The translations under genes were made by a program, and so were the position numbers. Positions 41,785-50,524 of a DNA stretch of 64,000 bases are shown piece after piece. Each line of letters begins with the position of its first letter. The stretch's first letter is position 1. The notes under the pieces are model-generated. The model saw only the letters and a program-made list of their open reading frames with translations. It was not told where the DNA came from and did no database searches. The DNA is from Deltaproteobacteria bacterium (GTDB taxonomy: Bacteria; Myxococcota_A; Polyangia; Polyangiales; Ga0077539): assembly GCA_947477565.1 (NCBI GenBank), contig CANJUR010000002.1, positions 124,001 to 188,000 of the forward strand, given 5' to 3'.

Positions 41785-42537
41785 ATGTTCTGCCCGTTGC
41801 GAGGATGTGGACGACAGAAGTTGGGATGGGCGTTGTTGGCCGCGGTGCTCGTGGAAGGCTGCGGCGCGCGGGCCGTGCGCCGGGTGGATGCGACACCGCC
41901 GGGGGGTGTTCCTGGGTTGTACTGGGGTCGCTGGCCGGAGGTGCCCGAGGGGATGCGCGTGGCGGTGTGGCTGCACGAGGACGGCGACGTGCTGCGTGGG
42001 AGTTGGGATTTACCGCCGTGGCACGGCGAGATCGCAGCGCGGCGGGCGGGCGCGATCTACGAGGGTTTGTGGCGTGAGGAGGGCACCGTTGCGATCCAGC
42101 AGGGGCGCGAGCGGCGGGTGCGCCTCGCCTGGAGCGCGGTGGACGGGGCCTTGCGCGAGGAGTCCCCAACAGGCGGTGAGCCGATCGTATTGATGCGCGC
42201 GGGGCACCCAACGTCGCGGCTGCGCGCGGGGCTCTGGCTGGGGCGCTGGACGGGCCTGCCGACGGGCGTCGCAGTCGAGACGCTGCTCACCCCTCTGGAT
42301 GGCGGTCGTTGGCGCGCGACCTACCGCTACCAGGATCGCGAGGGGACTTTTGACGGCGACGCCACTCCTGGGGGCGGGCTTGCGATCAGCTGGCGGGAGG
42401 TATCGCCTCGCGACACGGTGGCGCGCGGTCGGGGCCGGTTGTTGCCTGATGTCCTCGGGCTTCGGGGCACTTACGGCGTTGACGACAGCGCCGCGGGGAC
42501 GGGCCTGTGGACGCTTGAAGCATTGAGGGTTCCATGA
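41785..42537 (+). CDS. Hypothetical lipoprotein
   Basis: Hydrophobic leader then LVEGCGAR; repeated LYWGRWPEVP / LWLGRWTGLP units. Confidence 0.5.
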   Translation: MFCPLRGCGRQKLGWALLAAVLVEGCGARAVRRVDATPPGGVPGLYWGRWPEVPEGMRVAVWLHEDGDVLRGSWDLPPWHGEIAARRAGAIYEGLWREEGTVAIQQGRERRVRLAWSAVDGALREESPTGGEPIVLMRAGHPTSRLRAGLWLGRWTGLPTGVAVETLLTPLDGGRWRATYRYQDREGTFDGDATPGGGLAISWREVSPRDTVARGRGRLLPDVLGLRGTYGVDDSAAGTGLWTLEALRVP

Positions 42538-42836
42538 GCGACGAGACGACTGCCTTGCTGCGGGTGCTGGTGGAAGGCGATGCTCGCGCGGTGGCTGAAG
42601 CGCTGCACGCCGATGTAGTGTTTGTGCAGGGCGACGGCACGGAGCATCGCGGGGCCGAAGCGGTGCTGGAGATGTTTGCGGGCGGCGATGGGGACGTTCG
42701 GTACTCGATGGTGGCCTGGGAGGCCGCGGCGCTGCGAATCGAAATGACCGCCCCGGGGATGCCAGGAGCAGTGTGTTTTACATTGTACGGAACGAGCGAG
42801 GCGGGTCGGTTGGTGCGGGTGCGGGTCGAGGCCTGA
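42534..42836 (+). CDS. SnoaL/NTF2-like small protein
   Basis: ATGA overlap; DARAVAEALHADVVFVQGDGTEHRGAEAVLEMF resembles SnoaL-like proteins. Confidence 0.5.
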   Translation: MSDETTALLRVLVEGDARAVAEALHADVVFVQGDGTEHRGAEAVLEMFAGGDGDVRYSMVAWEAAALRIEMTAPGMPGAVCFTLYGTSEAGRLVRVRVEA

Positions 42837-43094
42837 TCAGCGACGATCGGCGGCGCTTGCGATGGGGATCACCACGTCGCGCTCTTCTGCGGATGGGGTT
42901 TCCATTTCGGCTGAAGCGCGTGCCACGGAGAGGACCTTCATGTCCGGATGCTGGGTGATCGCATCTCGACTGGCCTGCGCGGCGGTGCGGGTTTCGATAA
43001 AGATCGTGATCGGGGCTGCGCCGAGGTCGCGCAGCGGGCGCAAGACGACGGCGAACCGACGAGCCCAGACCCCGGAAACCTTGTTGCGGCTCAT
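42837..43094 (-). CDS. Hypothetical 85-aa protein
   Basis: Short ORF abutting a convergent stop; downstream of the 6S RNA terminator. Confidence 0.35.
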   Translation of the reverse strand: MSRNKVSGVWARRFAVVLRPLRDLGAAPITIFIETRTAAQASRDAITQHPDMKVLSVARASAEMETPSAEERDVVIPIASAADRR

Positions 43095-43163
43095 ATTTTC
43101 GAACGTATGCCCGTGGCGAATGCGATCCGGAAGCGGCGGGGTCGCTATTGCCGGTCGAGTTGT

Positions 43164-43200
43164 GAAAGAAAAGGCGACGACCTCGTTGGAGATCGTCGCC
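43164..43200 (-). terminator. Intrinsic terminator of 6S RNA
   Basis: Minus-strand GGCGACGATCTCCAACGAGGTCGTCGCCTTTTCTTTC: stable GC stem followed by a T-rich tract. Confidence 0.85.
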
Positions 43201-43356
43201 CTGGAAAGTGTCCGTACCGCTTAGACCGTGGGAGCGTAGTGAACCCCTTGGACACGCCAAGGTGGGAGTCGGGTATCGCGACTTAAGGCTTCCCGGTGAA
43301 GAATCCGGGCCTGCACACCGCCACGAGGTTGACCCCCGAGTTCGTGAATAAAGCGG
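43164..43356 (-). ncRNA. ssrS: 6S RNA (mature portion approx. 43215-43356; remainder is terminator trailer)
   Basis: Minus-strand CCGCTTTATTCACGAACTCGGGGGTCAACCTCGTGGCGGTGTGCAGGCCCGGATTCTTCACCGGGAAGCCTTAAGTCGCGATACCCGACTCCCACCTTGGCGTGTCCAAGGGGTTCACTACGCTCCCACGGTCTAAGCGG. Closing stem CCGCTT/AAGCGG, apical CCCGG/CCGGG followed by AAGCCUUAA, and CACCUUGG...CCAAGGGGUUCA resemble E. coli 6S (CCGAGAAGCCUUAAAACUGCGACGACACAUUCACCUUGAACCAAGGGUUCA). Confidence 0.85.
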
Positions 43357-43357
43357 G

Positions 43358-43365
43358 ATTCTATA
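43358..43365 (-). promoter_or_regulatory. Candidate sigma-70 -10 box for 6S RNA
   Basis: Minus-strand TATAGAAT just upstream of the predicted 5' end CCCGCTTTA; no strong -35 seen. Confidence 0.55.
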
Positions 43366-43483
43366 CGCATCCTGCACCTGACCAGCAGAGGGACAAAGGC
43401 ACCATGACCTCGCTCGCGGCAATGTTCAAGCTCGGGCAAAAAAGTTCATGGTGTGCTGTGCGCGCGACCGAAGATTTGCGGTG

Positions 43484-44509
43484 CTATCGGGTCGGGTGAG
43501 GCAACTGCACTGCTTCTGGGGACCACTCGCGCTCGCGGGCGGAAATGAGGTCCGGCTCGCGGTCGTTGACCATCCACTCGACCTCGGAGCGCACGTCCTG
43601 GTCCGTGGGCGGCCAGTGTCCGTACCGCGGCGACTCCCCGGGACCGGAGAAGTCCGTCCAGAACGCCCCACCCTCTCTCGCGTCGCGGGTGTCGAGGTGC
43701 ACGAACACGCTGTTGGGATAGTACCCAACGCCTGCGTCGGGCATTGTTCGGGCGTAGTCGCGAACGTCTTCGTGGCGCACTCCGCGAAGCCGTAGGTCGA
43801 GGGCTCGCGCGTGGGCGTGTCGGCTGGCGCTCTCACCCGGGCGATACCCGGAAATGATCTCCGCGGTGCGCCCAGGGAAGCGGTCGAACAGTCCCTGCAT
43901 CAGTTGGATGAGCCGCGGGTGCAGAACGCGCGCGTTGCGAGAGAGCATGATGATGGGGTCGTGCGTGAGGCGATCGCGCTCGATGCTCGGCGAGGGCGCA
44001 CGGAGGCGGGCGCGGGCGCGAGCGCGGGGGGCAGTCTCGTCGGCCAGGTTGAGGCCCGCCGCGGGGGCCACACGACGGAGTGTGCGGATGGCCGCGTCGA
44101 CGTCGAACTCGGTGAAGCGGCCGGGCTGCGCGAGGAGCGAGACCGCCGCGAGCGCCGCGATGGTGGGACGCCCGGTGCAGTCCGTCAGCGGTCCCGTCCA
44201 GGTGGGCATCTCGCCGTTGCGCAGACGGCGGACGGTCACCACCGGGCGGAGACAGAGACGGGCGTTGCGCACTCCACGGATGGACTCGTCGGAGGCTGCC
44301 GAAGCGCCACGCCGCGCGCGCACTTCGACGCGGGGAAGGATGACCTCGTCGATCGCGCTTTGCGCTGCTGCGAGCGCCAGGCGACCGGGCCCGACGGGCC
44401 GTGCGGTGGTCGCGTTGGGGCCAGCGCCCGGACGCGGCTGGGCGGACGCAACAGACGACGCGCAGAGCGTGAGGGCGGCGAACATGCAACGGAGCAGCGC
44501 GCAGGGCAT
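43484..44509 (-). CDS. DUF882/YcbK-like murein peptidase (M15-type)
   Basis: ISGYRPGESASRHAHARALDLRLRGV...VGYYPNSVFVHLDTRD. Confidence 0.78.
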   Translation of the reverse strand: MPCALLRCMFAALTLCASSVASAQPRPGAGPNATTARPVGPGRLALAAAQSAIDEVILPRVEVRARRGASAASDESIRGVRNARLCLRPVVTVRRLRNGEMPTWTGPLTDCTGRPTIAALAAVSLLAQPGRFTEFDVDAAIRTLRRVAPAAGLNLADETAPRARARARLRAPSPSIERDRLTHDPIIMLSRNARVLHPRLIQLMQGLFDRFPGRTAEIISGYRPGESASRHAHARALDLRLRGVRHEDVRDYARTMPDAGVGYYPNSVFVHLDTRDAREGGAFWTDFSGPGESPRYGHWPPTDQDVRSEVEWMVNDREPDLISAREREWSPEAVQLPHPTR

Positions 44510-44625
44510 GACGCATGGCGGTGCCACGCGAAGACCGGCGCGGGCAAGTTCCCGTCGGCGAAGGGCCGTGGATTTTTACGAAAGGAGGTAAGGCGGGGAA
44601 GGGGCGGGAGCCGTGAGGCGAGCGA

Positions 44626-44979
44626 TCAGTGGCCGACGACGACGCCGACCTTACCCTGAAGGAAGTACGCGATGAGAAGGGCGTAGAGCACCAGGGACTC
44701 GATGAGCGCGAGCCCGAGAATCATCGGGGTGCGGATCTTGGCGTCGGCGCCGGGGTTGCGGGCGATGCCTTCGAGGGCGGCCGCGGCGACGCGACCCTGG
44801 GCGAGAGCGCCGCCGAGAGCGCCGATGCCGATGGCGAAGCCGGCGCCGAGCGCAGCCGCCATCTGGGCGTCGTAGGCGTTGAAGGCGTTGGCGCCGGCGG
44901 CGGTGGCTTCCTGGGCGAAGGCGACGAAGGTGTAGAGGGTGACGAGCAGGGCGCTCGAGAGTGCGATGAGCTTCTTCAT
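44626..44979 (-). CDS. atpE: ATP synthase Fo subunit c
   Basis: AAALGAGFAIGIGALGGALAQGRVAAAALEGIARNPGADAKIRTPMILGLALIESLVLYALLIAYFL, with a signal-like N-terminal extension. Confidence 0.95.
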   Translation of the reverse strand: MKKLIALSSALLVTLYTFVAFAQEATAAGANAFNAYDAQMAAALGAGFAIGIGALGGALAQGRVAAAALEGIARNPGADAKIRTPMILGLALIESLVLYALLIAYFLQGKVGVVVGH

Positions 44980-45053
44980 GGTGTCGGATTCCTTCTTGGG
45001 TTCGAACTGATCAGTGCCCCAACAGCGGGGCGATGGAACACTCTGGGGGTGGC

Positions 45054-45965
45054 TCAGGCGTGCCCGTGGTTCGCGGGCGCGTTCCCGTGACCCTGCTCGG
45101 CGTGAGCGTCGTGGCCGTGGTCGTCTCCGTGGTCGATGGCGAGCTGGAAATAGATCGTCGCGAGCAGGCAGAACACGTAGGTCTGCAGGACGACCACCAG
45201 CACGCCGAGCACCATGATCGGCACCGGCACGAGGAGGAAGGCGAGGCCGGTGAACACGCTCACGACCATGTGATCGACAAACAGGTTCACGCAGAGTCGG
45301 ATGGCGAGCGAGAGCGGGCGTACGAGATGCGAGATGATCTCCAGCGGGAGCATCAGCGGTGCGAGCGCGGGCATCGGGCCGATGAAGTGCTTGAGGTACG
45401 CGACGCCCTGGTGCTTGAGCCCATAGAAGTGCGTGGCGAAGAAGATCACCAGGCCGCACGCGAGGGTGACGTTGAAGTTGCTGGTCGGCGGCGCGAAGCC
45501 CGGAATCAACCCGAGGGCGTTCGAGAAGAAGATCAGCAGCGCAGAGGTTCCGATGATCGGGAGGAAGTGCCGCGCTTCCTTCTTGCCGAGCACGTCGGCG
45601 AGCAGATCGTAGAAGGTCTCCACGAAGTTCTCGGTGAAGGACGCGACGGTGAGCGACCCTTCCGGCACGACAGCCTCGCTCGTCCTGGAGATTCGGCCGC
45701 GGGTGACGATCACGAAGCCTGCGATGAGCAGCACCACGAAGAGCGCGATGGTGGTGTACTCAAGCGTGACAGGAGTATTGGCGGGGTAGCTGAAGTGGTT
45801 GGGCAGCTCCTGCGCGGGGGCTCCATTGGTGCACACACCTCCGGCCTCCATGGGCGTCTGCTGGCCGGCGGCGTTGACGCAACCGTAGTGGTTGAACATG
45901 GCCCAGAGCGCGCGAAAGTTCGGCAGCGCCAGGAGGTACGTAAACCATGACGTGTGGTCGGGCAT
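45054..45965 (-). CDS. atpB: ATP synthase Fo subunit a
   Basis: ISHLVRPLSLAIRLCVNLFVDHMV and GLIPGF are subunit a motifs. Confidence 0.95.
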   Translation of the reverse strand: MPDHTSWFTYLLALPNFRALWAMFNHYGCVNAAGQQTPMEAGGVCTNGAPAQELPNHFSYPANTPVTLEYTTIALFVVLLIAGFVIVTRGRISRTSEAVVPEGSLTVASFTENFVETFYDLLADVLGKKEARHFLPIIGTSALLIFFSNALGLIPGFAPPTSNFNVTLACGLVIFFATHFYGLKHQGVAYLKHFIGPMPALAPLMLPLEIISHLVRPLSLAIRLCVNLFVDHMVVSVFTGLAFLLVPVPIMVLGVLVVVLQTYVFCLLATIYFQLAIDHGDDHGHDAHAEQGHGNAPANHGHA

Positions 45966-46426
45966 CAGCGCTTTCCTTCGTCGGAGTCTGGAGAGTCGGA
46001 ACCAATGGTGGGCTTCGGGCTGACGGAGTCCCAGAGCCCGCCCCCCGCAATGGCGACAACCACTGCGGTGATGCCGGCCATGAAGCTCCCGCCATGAACC
46101 CACGATCGCGAAATCAGCAGGCCCACCCCCAAAAACAGCGCGGCGGTCTTCGCCAGGAGCAGGGCCATTGCCAGGCCCTTACCTGCCGCAACCCTGGGAT
46201 CGAGCAGCCGTGTGATCACTCGCGCGAGAACCCAGAGGTTGAGCAGTCCGACGGACGTTCCGACCATCGAAGAGATCGCGCCTTGCGGGCCGAACTGCCG
46301 CTCCATGATGACCGCGCTGGCGACTCCAATCACGAGGGCGACCAGTCCGATCCGACGCGCGAGGGCGCCGTCGGAGTCGACGGACTCCTGGGGCGCGATG
46401 CTGGTCTCGAGGGGCGGGTGGCTCAC
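45965..46426 (-). CDS. AtpI-like ATP synthase accessory membrane protein
   Basis: Four TM segments, between atpZ-like and atpB genes, 4-nt overlaps on both sides. Confidence 0.65.
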   Translation of the reverse strand: MSHPPLETSIAPQESVDSDGALARRIGLVALVIGVASAVIMERQFGPQGAISSMVGTSVGLLNLWVLARVITRLLDPRVAAGKGLAMALLLAKTAALFLGVGLLISRSWVHGGSFMAGITAVVVAIAGGGLWDSVSPKPTIGSDSPDSDEGKR

Positions 46427-46671
46427 GGGGTCGTCGGTGGCTTCGGGTCGTTCTGCCTGGGTTCGCTGGGTGTCGAATCGTCGCGGGTGGCGAAGCGGTA
46501 CATCGATCGGAACCCCGCTGCCGCTCCGATCGCGAAGCCCACCAGGAGGAAGGTGGGCTCGGTGTGATACCGCGCGTCGATCCAGCGACCGAGGGCTGCC
46601 ATCACCACGATGGAGATGACGAATTCCATTCCGAGCGACAGTCCGGCCACATCACGGAGGGGGAGCTTCAT
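46423..46671 (-). CDS. atpZ: AtpZ/AtpI-family protein
   Basis: AGLSLGMEFVISIVVMAALGRWIDARYHTEPTFLLVGFAIGAAAGFRSMYR. Confidence 0.8.
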   Translation of the reverse strand: MKLPLRDVAGLSLGMEFVISIVVMAALGRWIDARYHTEPTFLLVGFAIGAAAGFRSMYRFATRDDSTPSEPRQNDPKPPTTP

Positions 46672-46780
46672 CGGGTCTGCTCGGCTCTCCGGTCACGGGG
46701 CAATGGGCCGTTCAAGGCATACAAATCGGCGCGCTTCTATCACCGCGCTCTTTCCCCGGTCAAGCCGCGGGAAAGGCCCG

Positions 46781-48655
46781 TCACGGATCGTCGCGTTCGG
46801 GAAGTTGCAGCACCCCGGGATGCAAGTGCTCGTACGCCGCCCTGGCCCGCATTGGCCCCACCTTCGGCACGCCCGAGAGTTCGGCGTACGTCGCCTCGGC
46901 AACTCCCGCCACGCTCCCGAAGGTCCGCAGCAGGGCCCTCGCCGCCACGGGACCGAGACCTGGCAGATCATCAAGTTCGCTCCGGAGGCGCTTCTTGTGA
47001 TGCAGCGCCTCGCGGGTCTTGTTGGCGAAGCGGTGGGCCTCGTCGCGTGCCCTTGCAAGCAGCACGAGCGCCGGCCCGTTGTCCCGGATGGTCACCGGGT
47101 TCTTGCGGCCCGGCTGATAGACCCGATCGACGACCTTCTCGCCGAGCACGTTCTCCCGCTCCTTCGCCAGCGAACACACGGGCATGTCGGTGATCCCGAG
47201 TTCCTGGAGCACTGTGACCGCGATGTTGAGTTGACCGCGCCCGCCATCGACCACGAATAGGTCTGGCAGTTCCCAGCCTTTCTCGTTGTTCTTGCCTCGA
47301 CGAAACCTCCGGGAGAGCACTTCATACATGGCCCTGTAATCGTCGCCGGTATTCTCCGTGCGCACGTGGAAGCCCTTGTACGCCCGCTTGTCTGCGATGC
47401 CGTCCAGGAGGCAGACCACCGCACCGACGGTTTCGGCTCCGGCGTGGTGCGAGATGTCCACGCACTCGATGGTGCGTGGCGGCTCCTCTAGATCGAGCGC
47501 GCGAGCGAGCGCCTCGGCCTGCCCGCCCGCGCTCGCCACGGCCATGCGCTTCTCCCGGAAGGCGTGTCGCGCGTTCTCCATGGCCATCGCGAGCAGCGGC
47601 GCCGCGCTGCCCTCGGATGGCTTCACGACGACGCGCACCTCCTTGCCGCGCTGCTCCGTGAGCCACTCGGCGATGCCGACGCTCCCCTCGGGTTCGATCG
47701 GCAGCACCACCTCGTCGGGAATCGTAGTGCCCTCCGCGGCGTACCGCCCGGCGATCACCTGCGAGATGAGTTCATCATCGGGGAGTTCTGCGCGGCCGAA
47801 GACCAGCGATTGGGTGTCGCGAACGAAGCCGTTGCGCACGAGCAGCAGCGTGACCACGACGCCATCTCCCTCACGGTAGAGCCCCATGACGTCACGATCG
47901 ACGTCGCTCACCTCCGCGACCCGCTGCGCCTCGGTGACCTTCGCAACGGCGCTGATCTGGTCGCGCAACCGCGCTGCGCGCTCGAACTCCATCGTCGCAG
48001 AAGCCGTACGCATCTCGACCTCCAACGACCCCACCAGTTCCCGCGTCCTTCCGCCGAGAAACATCTCTACGTATTCGACCTGCGCCGCGTACTCCTCGGG
48101 CGCGACCGGTAGCACGCACGGGCCAGCGCAGCGCTTGATCTGGAACTCCAGACATGGGCGCGTGCGCGAGGCGAACTCCTCGTTGTCGCAGGTGCGCAGT
48201 TGGAAGTGCCGATTGATGGTCTTGAGCGTGCGTCGCGCCTCGGTCGCGCTCGGGTACGGGCCGAAGTACACCGCACCATCGACCCGCGGCCGCCGCACCA
48301 CCTCCAACCGCGGCCAGGCAACCCGCTTGTCGAGCCGCACGGAGAGGTAGTCCTTGTCGTCCCGGAGGCGAACGTTATACCGGGGGCGGTGCTGCTTGAT
48401 GAGGGAGTTTTCGAGCAGCACGGCCTCCTTTTCGGAGGCGGTGACCACGGTCTCGATGTCGCCCAGGACGCGGTCGAGCAGAGGAATGAAATATCGGTAG
48501 TCCGAGCTGTTGGCCTGGAAGTACTGCCGTACCCGCTGCCGCAGCGAACGCGCCTTTCCGACGTAGACCACCACGCCTTTCTTGTTCTTGAAGAGGTAGC
48601 AGCCAGGGGACGTGGGCAGTGTGTCGAGCCGCGCCCGGAGCTCTTCCTCTCTCAT
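46781..48655 (-). CDS. uvrC: Excinuclease ABC subunit C
   Basis: GIY-YIG N-terminus TSPGCYLFKNKKGVVVYVGKARSLRQRVRQYF; UVR motif; ECVDISHHAGAETVGAVV; C-terminal HhH. Confidence 0.97.
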   Translation of the reverse strand: MREEELRARLDTLPTSPGCYLFKNKKGVVVYVGKARSLRQRVRQYFQANSSDYRYFIPLLDRVLGDIETVVTASEKEAVLLENSLIKQHRPRYNVRLRDDKDYLSVRLDKRVAWPRLEVVRRPRVDGAVYFGPYPSATEARRTLKTINRHFQLRTCDNEEFASRTRPCLEFQIKRCAGPCVLPVAPEEYAAQVEYVEMFLGGRTRELVGSLEVEMRTASATMEFERAARLRDQISAVAKVTEAQRVAEVSDVDRDVMGLYREGDGVVVTLLLVRNGFVRDTQSLVFGRAELPDDELISQVIAGRYAAEGTTIPDEVVLPIEPEGSVGIAEWLTEQRGKEVRVVVKPSEGSAAPLLAMAMENARHAFREKRMAVASAGGQAEALARALDLEEPPRTIECVDISHHAGAETVGAVVCLLDGIADKRAYKGFHVRTENTGDDYRAMYEVLSRRFRRGKNNEKGWELPDLFVVDGGRGQLNIAVTVLQELGITDMPVCSLAKERENVLGEKVVDRVYQPGRKNPVTIRDNGPALVLLARARDEAHRFANKTREALHHKKRLRSELDDLPGLGPVAARALLRTFGSVAGVAEATYAELSGVPKVGPMRARAAYEHLHPGVLQLPERDDP

Positions 48656-48832
48656 CAGGTCTGGGAGTCTACGGGCCGTGGTGCTCGCGGTCGATCGTTC
48701 GCGCGAGGGGTTGAGCTTGTTGTCGGGAGTCTGTCATCCTGCGGCCGCGCGGCGGGCTCGCCAGGCCGACCCACGGCTGCTTCTCTTCCCCCCCGTATAG
48801 GGCCCGCGGCGCAGCACATGAGGTGTCTCGAG

Positions 48833-49798
48833 ATGTCTTCCGCCCGCGCCTCCTCGATCGTCTTTTCCCTCACGCTCGTGGCGGCGTGCTCGTCGCGTCC
48901 GCCTCCCCGGCCGATCTCCGCGCCGCGGCCCCCCGACCCGATCGCCCTCTCTCTCCCCGAGGTGCGCGTCGCTCACGCGCAGTGGACCTCCCCGACGCCG
49001 CCCACGATGCCTCCGCCTCCGCGCCGCGGTTCGCGCCGCAGCGGGTCGATGTCGCTCGAGCTCGCGCAGCCGATCCTGGTGTCTACCAACGAGCCGGTGC
49101 GCGCCTGCTACAAAGCCTTCCTGGCGTTCTCGCCGCAGGCAGGCGGGTCGATCGTCACCTTGATGCGCATCGGCCCCTCGGGCTCCATCGACGACGTTGA
49201 GACGATCGGCTCCCCCGATCCGTCGCTCACGATCATGTCGCAATGCGTTCTTGCGGCACTGCGGACGCGACGCTTCCCTGGGCTTGGCGCGCCCTCGCTC
49301 GTGTCGTTCCCCTTCAGTTTCCGAAGCGGCGAGATCAACGGCCAGACGGTGCCTATGCCCACCCTCCCCCCGGCCCGGCCTGGCGAGATGCAGGTGCCCA
49401 ACCCCGAGAACATCACGGTCCGCCCCTGGCGTGCCACGCTCATCCCGGCCAGCGCCCCCTCGCCCGTCATGACCCGCGAGTTGGTCGATGCGGTCGTCCC
49501 CGACGTCCAATCCCTCGCGGACACGTGCTTCGCCGCCACGCTCGTCGTAAACCCTGCGGCAGAGGGAGATTTCACTCTGCGTGTGGCTGTCGAGCCTTCG
49601 GGCAACGTCAACCGGCTCGACATCACCCCGCCGGAGTTTCCGTCGCCGATGCGCGACTGTGTCGTGACGCTCGGGCGTCAACTGCACTTCCACCCGAGCC
49701 TCACGGGTGCAATCGTCACGATTCCGGTCTCGCTTCACCACATCGATTCAGACTTGGCCAACCCGATGGGCAACGGCAGCGTGCCCACGACCCGCTGA
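48833..49798 (+). CDS. Lipoprotein with AgmX/TonB-like C-terminal repeats
   Basis: Lipobox SLTLVAACSS; VRACYKAFLAFSPQAGGSIVTLMRIGPSGSIDDVE...CVLAALRTRRFPGL, with a second copy later. Confidence 0.6.
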   Translation: MSSARASSIVFSLTLVAACSSRPPPRPISAPRPPDPIALSLPEVRVAHAQWTSPTPPTMPPPPRRGSRRSGSMSLELAQPILVSTNEPVRACYKAFLAFSPQAGGSIVTLMRIGPSGSIDDVETIGSPDPSLTIMSQCVLAALRTRRFPGLGAPSLVSFPFSFRSGEINGQTVPMPTLPPARPGEMQVPNPENITVRPWRATLIPASAPSPVMTRELVDAVVPDVQSLADTCFAATLVVNPAAEGDFTLRVAVEPSGNVNRLDITPPEFPSPMRDCVVTLGRQLHFHPSLTGAIVTIPVSLHHIDSDLANPMGNGSVPTTR

Positions 49799-49802
49799 TC
49801 GC

Positions 49803-50477
49803 TCACCCCCGCAACTGACGGTACGCGGCAATCACCGCGCTCAATCGCTCGACGCGAGCGCCGGTGTCTCCCTCCGGATGGCGATCGGGGTGCAGCGCGA
49901 GGACGAGTTCCCGATAGCGTCTACGAAGCAATTCAACGCCCGGATCGTGATCAAAACCGAGCACTTCGAAAGCCTTCACGCGTGCAGGATCGGTCGAACA
50001 TCTCTCGTGGTCGCGCCGCCGCGGTCGCCCATGGAAGGTGTCCGCCGGGTCGAGCGGGGCCTGCTCCGCGGAGCCTTCGGGCAATGGTCGGGGCGAACGA
50101 AACCGCAGCACCGCTTCGCCGACGCCATAGAGCGAGTCGAGATGCGCGAGTCGTTGAGCGTTTAGAACCCGATCACACGCCGACGGGCTCACGACCTGCC
50201 GCCAGACCAATGACTGTCCGATCCGCAGCCCTCGCGAGCGGCCGACCCCCCATGCGATCTCGACGGCCTGTCGCGAGGCGAGCCCCTTAGCGACGGCGAT
50301 GTCGCCGAAGCGGCACTCCGCGGCGCTGGACTCTACGGCCTGCACGGCCCCCGCGCGGAGGTGTACGTGGTGCACCCGGTTGGGCTCGATGAGCTCCAGG
50401 GTTCCGGTAGCGTGTAGGCGGCGCAGCCCGGCGAGCAGGTCACCGAGCGTGGTCTCATCGAGCTTTGCGGGGAACAT
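49803..50477 (-). CDS. DUF4388-like domain fused to C-terminal J domain
   Basis: N-terminal TLGDLLAGLRRLHATGTLELIEPNRVHHVHLRAGAVQAVESSAAE; C-terminal AFEVLGFDHDPGVELLRRRYRELVLALHPDRHPEGD (HPD). Confidence 0.75.
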   Translation of the reverse strand: MFPAKLDETTLGDLLAGLRRLHATGTLELIEPNRVHHVHLRAGAVQAVESSAAECRFGDIAVAKGLASRQAVEIAWGVGRSRGLRIGQSLVWRQVVSPSACDRVLNAQRLAHLDSLYGVGEAVLRFRSPRPLPEGSAEQAPLDPADTFHGRPRRRDHERCSTDPARVKAFEVLGFDHDPGVELLRRRYRELVLALHPDRHPEGDTGARVERLSAVIAAYRQLRG

Positions 50478-50524
50478 CGTCACGGCATCGGCACACGTAG
50501 CAGTCGGCTGCGCGGGACCCGAAG

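Noticed and set aside
40552-41976. Upstream extension of the 687-aa minus ORF
   Set aside because: Covers yacG and a membrane protein gene in other frames; Arg/Pro/His-rich; only the C-terminal beta-barrel portion is supported.
43221-43439. Short ORFs in the 43.2-43.5 kb gap
   Set aside because: They overlap the 6S RNA structure and lack coding signatures.
43811-44659. 282-aa plus ORF
   Set aside because: Antisense to the DUF882 peptidase and its upstream region; no domain evidence.
46738-46790. CTTTCCC...GGGAAAG hairpin after uvrC as an intrinsic terminator
   Set aside because: Stem present but no T-tract on the uvrC strand; not strong enough to call.
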